A stretch of 64,000 nucleotides of DNA from Kutzneria chonburiensis (GTDB taxonomy: Bacteria; Actinomycetota; Actinomycetes; Mycobacteriales; Pseudonocardiaceae): NCBI RefSeq assembly GCF_028622115.1, contig NZ_CP097263.1:6634001-6698000 (forward strand). The letters are read 5' to 3'. Positions within the stretch are counted from its first letter, which is position 1. The number at the start of each line of letters is the position of its first letter. The notes under the pieces are model-generated. The model was given only the letters and a program-made list of their open reading frames with translations, was not told where the DNA came from and ran no database searches. The position numbers were made by a program, and so were the translations under genes. Of the stretch, positions 1-7,334 are shown piece by piece.

Positions 1-1109
1 TTGGTGTACGTGCCGGCGTCGACCAGCCGGTCGATCTCGCCGGCCACGAAGCCGGCCTCGTCGTGCTCGTTGTCGCCGACGTAGCCGATGATCTTCTCGC
101 CCTCGCCGGAGTCGGTCCACAGTCGCTTGTCCCGGCGGTTGGGGTTGCGCGCGATGACGGCGTTGGCGGCGCTGAGAATGGTCTGCGTCGACCGGTAGTT
201 CTGCTCCAACAGAATGGTGCGGGCCTGCGGGTAGTCCCGCTCGAACTCGGTGATGTTGCGGATGGTCGCGCCGCGGAAGGCATAGATCGACTGGTCGGCG
301 TCGCCGACGACGCACAGCTCGCCCGGCGCGACGCCGCCCTGCCCGGTGCCGACCAGCTCGCGCACCAGCGTGTACTGGGCGTGGTTGGTGTCCTGGTACT
401 CGTCGACCAGCACGTGCCGGAACCGCCGCCGGTAGTGCTCGGCCACGTCCGGGAACACCTGCAACAGCTCGACCGAGCGCATGATCAGGTCGTCGAAGTC
501 CATGGCGTTGGCCAGCTTCAACCGCTGCTGGTACGACTCGTAGACCTCGGCGACCCGGCGCTCCAGGTCGTTGGCCGCGCGGTCCTTGGCCGTGTCCGCG
601 TCCACCAACTCGTTCTTCAGGTTGGAGATGTGCACGGCCAGCGTGCGCGCCGGATAGCGCTTCGGGTCGAGGTCGAGATCGCGCGCGACCAGGGTGACCA
701 GCCGGCGGGAGTCGTCGCTGTCGTAGATGGTGAAGTTGGACGACATGCCCAGCGTCTTGGCCTCACGGCGGAGCAGCCGCACGCACATGGAGTGGAAGGT
801 CGACACCCACATCGCGTTGGACCGGCGGCCGACCAGGCCGGAGACCCGCTCCTTCATCTCGGCCGCGGCCTTGTTGGTGAAGGTGATGGCCATGATCTCG
901 CCGGGGTGCACGCCGCGCGCCGCCAACAGATAGGCGATGCGGCTGGTCAGCACCTTGGTCTTGCCGGAGCCGGCGCCCGCGACCACGAGCAGCGGGGAGC
1001 CGGCGTGCACGACCGCGTCACGCTGCTGCGGGTTGAGGCCGTCCAGCAACGCGTCGGGACCGGCCGCCCGCGCCGGGGGATTCGTGGGCAGATCGAACAG
1101 AGCGCTCAT
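1..1109 (-). CDS. pcrA: ATP-dependent DNA helicase PcrA/UvrD (N-terminal part)
   Basis: Superfamily 1A 3'-5' DNA helicase used in excision repair and removal of recombination intermediates. The window holds only the first ~369 residues; the rest lies beyond the left edge. Visible motifs in order are the Q-motif region NPQQ (26-29), Walker A AGAGSGKT (44-51), motif Ia TFTNKAA, motif II DEYQD, motif III QSIYAFRGA and motif IV NYRST. The start is the ATG whose complement is at 1107-1109; the Q-motif lies at the usual distance from it. The gene is divergent from chorismate mutase, the same neighbour pair as M. tuberculosis uvrD1 (Rv0949) and Rv0948c. Family assignment is firm; PcrA versus UvrD1 naming is a matter of convention. 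Confidence 0.95.
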   Translation of the reverse strand, partial: MSALFDLPTNPPARAAGPDALLDGLNPQQRDAVVHAGSPLLVVAGAGSGKTKVLTSRIAYLLAARGVHPGEIMAITFTNKAAAEMKERVSGLVGRRSNAMWVSTFHSMCVRLLRREAKTLGMSSNFTIYDSDDSRRLVTLVARDLDLDPKRYPARTLAVHISNLKNELVDADTAKDRAANDLERRVAEVYESYQQRLKLANAMDFDDLIMRSVELLQVFPDVAEHYRRRFRHVLVDEYQDTNHAQYTLVRELVGTGQGGVAPGELCVVGDADQSIYAFRGATIRNITEFERDYPQARTILLEQNYRSTQTILSAANAVIARNPNRRDKRLWTDSGEGEKIIGYVGDNEHDEAGFVAGEIDRLVDAGTYT

Positions 1110-1172
1110 CGCCCCCAACGCTACCCGGCCGCACTGACAGTTCCGTCACGACGGGTCGACGGAGCCCTGGGC

Positions 1173-1202
1173 TCGACGAGGCTCCGCCGGCTGTGCGAGA
1201 CT
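1173..1202 (+). promoter_or_regulatory. SigA-type promoter for the chorismate mutase leader
   Basis: TCGACG (1173-1178), an 18-bp spacer and GAGACT (1197-1202). Each hexamer has one mismatch to TTGACN and TANNNT. The -10 ends 6 nt before the ATG at 1209, which would give a leaderless transcript starting at that ATG. Prediction from sequence only. Confidence 0.4.
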
Positions 1203-1208
1203 CCCGGC

Positions 1209-1373
1209 ATGTGCGCACGCCACTACGAGTTTTTACGGGAACCGGACTCCGGCTCCCGTGGTCGCGTAGCGCCGACAACGACCACACTGAAGCCCCGGAG
1301 TCCTCGGACCCGGGGCTTCTGTGCTGCCGGGGCCAGTGAATCTCCGACCCGAGCACGGAGGACAGAGCAGTGA
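1209..1373 (+). other. Candidate leader ORF and attenuator region upstream of chorismate mutase
   Basis: An ORF starts at ATG 1209 and reads M-C-A-R-H-Y-E-F-L-R, using the rare codons TTT and TTA next to a Tyr codon. It stays open for 54 codons, and its TGA (1371-1373) overlaps the GTG start of chorismate mutase. Two structures follow the Tyr/Phe codons. The first is a hairpin with arms 1235-1246 and 1248-1259, enclosed by CTACG (1223-1227) and CGTAG (1265-1269). The second is a terminator-like stem 1290-1318 (AAGCCCCG paired with CGGGGCTT, plus an inner GTCC/GGAC). Tyr and Phe are end products of the chorismate mutase branch, so translation-coupled attenuation is plausible but inferred. Codon use after the tenth codon is not strongly coding-like. 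Confidence 0.4.
1290..1318 (+). terminator. Terminator-like hairpin in the chorismate mutase leader
   Basis: Arms AAGCCCCG (1290-1297) and CGGGGCTT (1311-1318), with an inner GTCC/GGAC stem (1300-1303 and 1306-1309). There is no U-run. It lies 50 nt upstream of the chorismate mutase start, so it would act as an attenuator or on the leader only. Confidence 0.4.
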
Positions 1374-1642
1374 GCACGCCAGTCAGCGACCAGAACACCC
1401 CGGACATCCCCGCGCTGCGCGAGGAGATCGACCACCTCGACGCCGAGATCATCCGGCTGGTCCGGCGGCGGGCCGAGGTGTCCGGCATCGTCGGCAAGAC
1501 CAGGATGGCCAACGGCGGCACCAAGCTCGTGCACAACCGGGAGCTGGACATCCTGGCCCGCTACCGCGAGGGCCTCGGCCCCGAGGGCAAGGACCTGGCG
1601 CTGATCCTGCTGCGGATGGGCCGCGGGCCGCTCGGCCGGTGA
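1370..1642 (+). CDS. Chorismate mutase (AroQ type, 90 aa)
   Basis: Converts chorismate to prephenate, the branch point for Phe and Tyr, in the cytoplasm. It is an all-helical AroQ protein of 90 residues, the same length as M. tuberculosis Rv0948c. The first helix carries LREEIDHLDAEIIRLVRRR, with the spaced Arg and Glu residues of the AroQ active site, followed by K in VGKTRMANGG. In M. tuberculosis the free enzyme is weak and is activated by binding DAHP synthase AroG; the same may apply here. The GTG start (1370) overlaps the stop of the upstream leader ORF (GTGA). It is divergent from pcrA. Expression may be controlled by the structured leader described separately. Confidence 0.9.
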   Translation: MSTPVSDQNTPDIPALREEIDHLDAEIIRLVRRRAEVSGIVGKTRMANGGTKLVHNRELDILARYREGLGPEGKDLALILLRMGRGPLGR

Positions 1643-1714
1643 TGAGGAAAGACCCCTGGGTGTCTCGGGGATGTCACCGATGCCGTGGCGGCGTTCTCCG
1701 AGCACACTGGGGTC

Positions 1715-2023
1715 ATGGAGTTCATCGCCGTCATCATCGCGCTGGCCAGCCTCGTGGCCGCGGTGGGTTACGACGGATACCTGTTCGTGCTCGGGTCGGC
1801 CGCCAGTCGCAGGGCGGGCGGCGAGTCGATCGCCCAGTGGGTGCGGTCGCGCTGGCCACAGGCCGGCATCGTCACGGTGGCGTCGCTGCTGGCGCTGCTG
1901 CTGGCCAGCGGCAGCCTGTTCTTCGAGGTCATCGCGATCATCGTCGCGGTGGGCGCGGGCGGCACGGCGCTGCGCGGGCTGCAGGACGCGCGCAAGCAGC
2001 TGAACAGCGGCAGCAACTCGTAG
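1715..2023 (+). CDS. Small integral membrane protein, unknown function
   Basis: About 102 residues with two or three hydrophobic segments: an N-terminal one (MEFIAVIIALASLVAAVGY) and a C-terminal pair (IVTVASLLALLLASGSLFF and EVIAIIVAVGAGG). A short basic loop (AQWVRSRWPQ) lies between them and the tail is polar. I prefer ATG 1715 because CACACT (1703-1708) sits 6 nt upstream as a -10 box for a leaderless message; a GTG at 1685 would add ten residues. No family is recognised. The gene lies between chorismate mutase and a group of envelope proteins, but its spacing does not suggest a shared operon. Confidence 0.6.
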   Translation: MEFIAVIIALASLVAAVGYDGYLFVLGSAASRRAGGESIAQWVRSRWPQAGIVTVASLLALLLASGSLFFEVIAIIVAVGAGGTALRGLQDARKQLNSGSNS

Positions 2024-2191
2024 TCGCTCTCATCTCACTCGACCGGGTGTAACCCGGCACGGCAGTGGGATCGGCGGTCCCGGCCGCGGTTTCACGCCCT
2101 ACCCTGAGGTCTTCTGACGGGTGATGCCCCACTGGAGCGGTCCAGCTCGGAATTCCGCGTCAGCGAGGACACCCGGGAGGGTCTTGGAAGT

Positions 2192-3088
2192 ATGAGCAGT
2201 GAGGCGGCACCGGCGGACCACGGCAGGCATCGACGGGCATCGTCCGGTCCCGGTGCGCTGCCGCCGGCCCGGCGGGGTCTGCGGGCGGCGCACGCCCGGC
2301 CGATCGTGGTCCGGCCGTCCGACGAGCCGACCGTGCCGCTGCCGGCCGTGCCGCCGGTCGACATCGACCCGCTGCTCGACACCGATCCGGTGGGGCTGCG
2401 CAAGTTCGACATCGGCACGGTGCCGGCCTCGGTGACGCCGCCGCGCACCTGGCGCCGGGCGGCGTGGTTCTCCGTCGGCTCCTCGGTGGCGGCGCTGGCG
2501 GCGCTGCTCATCGTCGGCGCGCTGTTCGTCGGCCCGTCACGGATGCGCACGCAGATCGAGTCCTTTCCGGGCTACCCGCAGCAGGTGCCGCTGCCGACGA
2601 CCACGGAGGCGGCCAGGCAGCTGCCGCCGGGGGCGCCGAGCGCCGTGGCCAAGACCGACGCGGTCCGGGCGCGGTCGACCGGCGACGGCTCGTCATCGGC
2701 CGGCACGAGCGGCGGCGGCACGCCGACGCACACCGCGAAGCCGACCATCACGACGGTCACCGGCGCCGGCAACCCGGTGGTCGACCCGGGCAAGGTGGCG
2801 CAGCAGACCCAGCACTTCTTCGCCGCCGTGGCGTCCAACGTCGGCGAGGCGTACCAGCTGACCTCCGGGGCGCTCAAGGCCAACGGCGAGGCGGCGCTCC
2901 AGCAGCGCTACCAGGACGTGGCCTCGGTGCAGGTGCAGGGCATCACCATCGACCCGGGCAAGGGCATCACCATCAACACGGTGCTGGTGACCCGCAAGGA
3001 CGGCACCACCACGACCGAGCAGCACGTGCTGGCCTTCACGCCGGGCTCGCTGCCGCTGATCAGTCAGGACACCCCGGTGTCGGGGTGA
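2192..3088 (+). CDS. Single-pass envelope protein with C-terminal extracytoplasmic domain
   Basis: 298 residues. A basic, Pro-rich cytoplasmic part (about 1-90) leads to one membrane segment (AAWFSVGSSVAALAALLIVG, about residues 91-112). Then come a Ser/Thr/Gly-rich linker and a C-terminal folded domain (about 195-298). That domain contains QQTQHFFAAVASNVGEAYQL and ends in a strand-rich part with RKDGTTTTEQHVLAF. The pattern matches the extracytoplasmic tail of the kinase at 5592-7271, so I read it as a small NTF2/SnoaL-like domain (inference). A possible -10, TACCCT, lies at 2100-2105, and a GGGAGGG ribosome site lies about 10 nt before the ATG. Function unknown; probably part of a local envelope-sensing set with the next three genes. 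Confidence 0.75.
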   Translation: MSSEAAPADHGRHRRASSGPGALPPARRGLRAAHARPIVVRPSDEPTVPLPAVPPVDIDPLLDTDPVGLRKFDIGTVPASVTPPRTWRRAAWFSVGSSVAALAALLIVGALFVGPSRMRTQIESFPGYPQQVPLPTTTEAARQLPPGAPSAVAKTDAVRARSTGDGSSSAGTSGGGTPTHTAKPTITTVTGAGNPVVDPGKVAQQTQHFFAAVASNVGEAYQLTSGALKANGEAALQQRYQDVASVQVQGITIDPGKGITINTVLVTRKDGTTTTEQHVLAFTPGSLPLISQDTPVSG

Positions 3089-3254
3089 CGCACTGAAAAC
3101 CTCTGCACCGGGATTCATTCGTTCGGGTGAATGTGTCTAGCCAGGGTCCTCTCGAAGCGGTGAACTCTGCGCCAGAACTGGCCTCGACCTGGTCGACCCC
3201 GGTACGAGTGCTCCGGTACCCATCGGTTGAACGACACTGGCGAGGAGAACGCCC

Positions 3255-4043
3255 GTGGAGCGTCCTGCTGGCGGCAGGCGGCACAGTCGTGGTGGCTCGG
3301 TCAGCGTGGCCGACCTGATCCGGCGGCAGCCGGGCTCCGTGCGCATCCCGACGCCGGAGGAGGCGGCCACCGACGGCCTGCTCGGCGATCTGCTGGGCGG
3401 CAAGGGCCTGCCGGACGACAGCGACCCACGCACCAGCCCGGCGCTGAAGGTGCTCGGCCTGCTGGTCGGGGCGATCACCCTGGCCGGCACCGTGGCCGCG
3501 GCGTCCATGATCACCAGCGACCCGCGGCCGGCCAAGGCCGCGGTGGTGGCCTCGCCGCAGCCGGAGGCCTTGACCGGGGTCGACGCCCTGCGCCCCGACG
3601 TGCTGGCCACCGAGCTGGCCGGCAAGACGACCGACGCCGAGCCGCTCAGCGCCGCCACGACGACCACCAGCCCGTCCACCACGACCAGCACGCCGACCGC
3701 CGCAGGCACCCCGCGGGCGCTGACGGCCAACGCCCCGGCCGACCCGGTGGACGTGGTGCGCGACTTCTACAACACAGTGGCGCAGAACCCGCGGGACGCG
3801 CTGGCCATGATCGGCGGCTCGCTGGCCGAGCTGGACCCGACCGGATTCATCCGGTCCTGGTCGACGGTGCGGGCCGTCCGGCCGGAGCGGGTCGAGGCGA
3901 TGACCGACAACACGGTGCTCGGCGTGATCGGCATCCAGCAGTCCGACGGCAGCTGGCTGCACGTGGAACAGCTGCTCAAGGTGGACGGCGGCAACCAGCC
4001 CAAGATCGTCAACGCCCAGGTGCTGTCGGCCGTACGGGGCTGA
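3255..4043 (+). CDS. Single-pass envelope protein with NTF2-like C-terminal domain
   Basis: 262 residues from GTG 3255, chosen because GAGGAG (3242-3247) sits about 8 nt upstream. The cytoplasmic N-terminus carries VSVADLIRR, a short motif echoed in the next gene (VSELLARH). One membrane segment (LKVLGLLVGAITLAGTVAAAS, about 70-91) is followed by a Thr/Ser/Pro-rich linker. The C-terminal domain (about 165-262) begins DPVDVVRDFYNTVAQNPRDALAMIG and ends with strand-rich sequence. The 'DxVxxFYxxV...A' opening resembles the tails of the kinase and of the 2192 protein. No enzymatic motif is visible. Role inferred as extracytoplasmic sensing or binding linked to the kinase. Confidence 0.75.
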   Translation: MERPAGGRRHSRGGSVSVADLIRRQPGSVRIPTPEEAATDGLLGDLLGGKGLPDDSDPRTSPALKVLGLLVGAITLAGTVAAASMITSDPRPAKAAVVASPQPEALTGVDALRPDVLATELAGKTTDAEPLSAATTTTSPSTTTSTPTAAGTPRALTANAPADPVDVVRDFYNTVAQNPRDALAMIGGSLAELDPTGFIRSWSTVRAVRPERVEAMTDNTVLGVIGIQQSDGSWLHVEQLLKVDGGNQPKIVNAQVLSAVRG

Positions 4044-4333
4044 CCGAGCGGCTGACCGGACCGCTCCGGTTGCGGCGAACGGCGGCAGGCGATCCGGCCG
4101 ACCGATCCACTGCGACGCACCGGCGTACGCACGGGTATTCCCGACGTTTCACGCCGGAGGTCACAGCTGGGCATCGAAACGGCAACCGCCGGCATACCGT
4201 TAGGCCGTTCGGCCGATCAAGGCTGCACTAAGTAGCTCAAATCTGCATGCCTTCTAACCCAAACTGGTGACGCCTCTCCTCTGATCCGGTATCAAAACCA
4301 CGGTCAGTGATCCGACGGAGAGGTGACGCGACG

Positions 4334-5385
4334 GTGTACGAGGACTCATCACGGGTGGGCACGACCACGGCCACCCGGCAGATCCCCGTTTCCGAGCTCC
4401 TCGCTCGCCATCGCGGCGAGCAGTTCCCGGCAATGCAGGCGTGGGAGGAGCCCTCCCCTGCGAGACCACGGACGTCATCCCGGCGGTGCAGGACGACTAC
4501 TACCCCGACGAGGCGTACCCGGCCACCGGTTATTCCGAGGCCTACGACTACGTCGAGGACCGGGCCGAGGACGTGCGGCCGTTCGTCGGGGTGAACGCGG
4601 ACACCGACCAGTTCCCGATGCCGGTGCTGGACAACCCGCACGCGCCGGAGGAGCAGACGCTGCTCGCGCCGATCGACGTGGCCAAGATGGACGCCGAGCG
4701 CGCCGCCGCCGAGCGGGCCGCGGCCGAGGCGCCCACCGTGCAGACGCCGAGCTGTGACGACACCCCCAGCCGCGAGATCTACATCCGCGAGCTGCTGCGC
4801 CGCGAGGGCAAGCTGCCCCGCGAGCAGCGCCGCAAGCAGGCCCCGAAGATCGCCGCCGCGGCGGCCGGCGTGGCCGCCCTGTGCGGCGCCGTGGCCGCGA
4901 GCATCGTCCACGTGCAGCAGGCGGACAACAACCAGAACACGGCCAACGGCAGCGGCGTCCCGCTGACCGTGGTCGACGGCGGCGGCCGGCCGCACGGCCA
5001 GGCCCTCGACGCCCCGCTGGCGCCCCGCGGCACCGAGCAGGTCACCCCGGACAACGGCACCGCCGGCACGTCGACCGACAAGCAGGCGCCCAAGCCGCGC
5101 GTCGCCCCGTACGTGACGGCCAGCCAGCAGGCCCAGCAGAACTCGTCCTCGTCGACGCCGCCGACCACGACGACCAACCCGCCGTCGAGCAGCACGTCGA
5201 CCGACCCGACGAGCCCGAACACCACCTCGCCGTCGCAGACGCCGAACAACCCGCCGCCCACCTCGTCGAGCAACAGCGCGGCCACCGGCGGCAGCCACGG
5301 CAACAGCACGCCGCCGGCCAGCACCACCGAGGACAAGGGCCTCCTCAACGGCCTGCTCGACCCGATCACGGGCCTGCTCGGCTGA
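4334..5385 (+). pseudogene. Envelope protein gene split by a single-base frameshift
   Basis: Two overlapping frames make one protein. Frame 1 starts at GTG 4334, behind the ribosome site GGAGAGGTGA (about 4316-4325). It encodes VYEDSSRVGTTTATRQIPVS and then ELLARHRGEQFPAMQAWEEPS. Frame 2 continues from about 4459 with CETTDVIPAVQDDYY to the stop at 5385. Adding one C to the run CCCC at 4455-4458 joins them in frame as ...EEPSPCETTD.... The product would be about 350 residues: an acidic cytoplasmic region, a basic juxtamembrane stretch (IRELLRREGKLPREQRRKQ), one membrane segment (IAAAAAGVAALCGAVAASIV) and a long Ser/Thr/Pro/Asn-rich exterior tail. If the frameshift is real, translation could restart at GTG 4441 and give a 314-residue form. 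Sequencing error seems more likely, because two other genes here show the same kind of defect. Confidence 0.6.
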
Positions 5386-5508
5386 CCGGACAGAGGCAGT
5401 TGCTCCACACGGGTGGCCGTCGCGGAAGCCGTGGAATACTGGCTGACGAGTTGAGTGGCGTGTCACAGCGCACGGTCGGATTGACCGGGGACTGACAGGG
5501 TCACCCCC

Positions 5509-5514
5509 TAACCT
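5509..5514 (+). promoter_or_regulatory. -10 box TAACCT of the Ser/Thr kinase gene
   Basis: TAACCT lies 77 nt before the kinase GTG. No convincing TTGAC box is found at 16-18 bp; TTGACC at 5481-5486 is 22 bp away. Confidence 0.3.
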
Positions 5515-5591
5515 GGGTACCTGTCCTGCCGGATGGACGGCGGGCCGCGCACGCCAGCCGCCGACCAGCGCACCGAGGAGAGACTGCACCC

Positions 5592-7271
5592 GTGACTGAC
5601 GACGGTCGTCTGGTCGCTGGCCGGTACCGGTTGACCAACCGGATCGGCAGCGGCGCGATGGGCGTGGTGTGGACCGCACGTGACGAGCGGCTGCACCGCA
5701 CGGTCGCGGTCAAGCAGCTGCTGCTCAACAGCAGCATGAGCGCGGCCGAGTCGCACGAGGCCAAGCAGCGGGCGATGCGCGAGGGCCGGATCGCCGCGCG
5801 GCTGCAGCACCCGCACGCCATCGCGGTGTACGACGTGGCCGAGGAAGACGGCAATCCCTGGCTGATCATGGAGTACCTGCCGTCGAGGAGCCTGTCGGCC
5901 ATCCTGGCCGAGCGGGGCACCATGCCGCCCCAGGAGACGGCCCGCGTGCTGGCCCAGGCGGCGATGGCGCTGGACGCCGCGCACGCCGCCGGCATCGTGC
6001 ACCGGGACATCAAGCCGGGCAACATCCTGATCGGCAACGACGGCACGGTGAAGATCACCGACTTCGGCATCTCCCGGGCCACCGGCGACGTGACCGTGAC
6101 GGCCACCGGCATGCTCGCCGGCACTCCCGCCTACCTCGCGCCCGAGGTGGCCAAGGGCTACGACCCCGGGCCGCCGTCGGACGTGTTCTCGCTCGGCTCC
6201 ACGGTGTACGCCGCGGTCGAGGGCGAGCCGCCGTTCGGTCTGAACGAGAACACGCTGGCCCTGCTGCACCTGGTCGCCGCCGGCGTGGTCAACCCGCCGC
6301 GGCAGGCCGGCCCGCTGCACGCGCTGCTGATGCGCCTGCTGGCCGCCGATCCCAAGGAACGCCCGACCATGCGCCAGGCCCACGAGGGCCTGTCCGCGGT
6401 CGCCAACGGTCGTCCCGTGCCCAACGCGCTGCTGGCCTCGCCGGGCGCGCCGACGTGGCGGGTCAACCCGCCGCCGGCCCCGGGCACCACCCGGCAGATC
6501 GCGCCGCCGGTCGGCGCCGCGCCGATGGGTGCGGCCCCGATGGGTCCCGGCCCGACCCGCCTCGACGCCCGTCCGTTCGACCGGCCGCAGCCCACCCGGG
6601 TCGCCGGCGGCCCGATGGGCACCATGACCGGCTCCGGCCCGAACACCCGGCCGCCCGGTCTCAGACCGGGCGAGCAGTCCATGCCGCCAACGCCCCGCAA
6701 GTCCAGCAAGCGCCCGATCGTGCTGGCCGCGCTGGCCGTGGTCGCCGCGGCGGTGGTCGGCATCCTGGTGGCCAATGCCCTCGCCGGCGGCGGCAACAGC
6801 CGGGCCGACACGGGCCAGAACCCGCCTCAGGTGCCGGCGCAGACCACGGACACCCAGCCGTCGCAGCTGACCACGGCGCCGACCTCGACGCAGAAGTCGA
6901 CCACCACCACGACCACCACGACGACGACCACCACGACCATGTCAAGCGGTCCGTCGGCAACGGATCTGGTGCACTTCGTGCAGGGCTACTACCAGCTGCT
7001 GCCGGACAACTCGGCCGAGGCGTTCCAGCACCTCACGCCGAACATGCAGCAGGCGTCCGGCGGCGCCGACGGCTACAAGCAGTACTGGGACACCGTCGAC
7101 GAGGTGAAGGCGACCAAGGTGACCGCGGTCGGCAAGAACCAGGTCAGCGCGGTCGTCACGTACAAGAACAAGGACGGCTCCACCAGCAAGGAGGCCGACG
7201 TCTTCACGCTGGTGCAGCAGGACGGCTCCCTGCTCATCGACAGCCAGTCCAAGCAGCCCCTACCGAACTAA
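5592..7271 (+). CDS. Transmembrane Ser/Thr protein kinase with NTF2-like sensor tail
   Basis: 559 residues, Hanks-type kinase. The catalytic domain is about 12-275: glycine loop GSGAMG (19-24), Lys41, HRDIKPGN (137-144) with catalytic D139, DFG (157-159) and the APE equivalent AYLAPEV. A Pro/Gly/Met-rich juxtamembrane segment follows, then one membrane helix (about 375-399), a Thr-rich linker with a long Thr run, and a C-terminal domain (about 457-559) starting TDLVHFVQGYYQLLPDNSAE. That tail resembles NTF2/SnoaL-like extracytoplasmic domains seen on other actinobacterial kinases; there are no PASTA repeats, so it is not PknB of the division cluster. The start is GTG 5592. The last gene of a co-directional envelope group, it is followed by a palindromic terminator-like repeat. 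The ligand is unknown. Confidence 0.92.
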   Translation: MTDDGRLVAGRYRLTNRIGSGAMGVVWTARDERLHRTVAVKQLLLNSSMSAAESHEAKQRAMREGRIAARLQHPHAIAVYDVAEEDGNPWLIMEYLPSRSLSAILAERGTMPPQETARVLAQAAMALDAAHAAGIVHRDIKPGNILIGNDGTVKITDFGISRATGDVTVTATGMLAGTPAYLAPEVAKGYDPGPPSDVFSLGSTVYAAVEGEPPFGLNENTLALLHLVAAGVVNPPRQAGPLHALLMRLLAADPKERPTMRQAHEGLSAVANGRPVPNALLASPGAPTWRVNPPPAPGTTRQIAPPVGAAPMGAAPMGPGPTRLDARPFDRPQPTRVAGGPMGTMTGSGPNTRPPGLRPGEQSMPPTPRKSSKRPIVLAALAVVAAAVVGILVANALAGGGNSRADTGQNPPQVPAQTTDTQPSQLTTAPTSTQKSTTTTTTTTTTTTTMSSGPSATDLVHFVQGYYQLLPDNSAEAFQHLTPNMQQASGGADGYKQYWDTVDEVKATKVTAVGKNQVSAVVTYKNKDGSTSKEADVFTLVQQDGSLLIDSQSKQPLPN

Positions 7272-7277
7272 TCCCCA

Positions 7278-7334
7278 ATGCAGGGAAGGACGCCTTACCT
7301 GCATTGGACGCAGGTAAGGCGTCCTTCCCTGCAT
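7278..7334. repeat. Palindromic repeat family A, copy 1 (25-7-25)
   Basis: Perfect 25-bp inverted arms (7278-7302 and 7310-7334) around a 7-nt loop; the arm begins ATGCAGGGAAGGACGCCTTA. A second copy with identical arms and a different loop lies at 13024-13080. Both sit between convergent genes and both are followed by CAGGTC. This copy lies between the kinase and the LysR gene and touches the LysR stop codon. Likely a bidirectional terminator or a mobile palindrome (inference). Confidence 0.9.

Noticed and set aside
63-1200. Long plus-strand open frame opposite pcrA
   Set aside because: It is antisense to a helicase with all motifs intact; long antisense frames are common at this GC content. 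Only its last part (from 1209) is kept, as a leader candidate.
4451-4460. Programmed frameshifting at the C run
   Set aside because: No slippery heptamer or downstream pseudoknot is evident, and two other genes have the same one-base defect at similar runs, so error is simpler.
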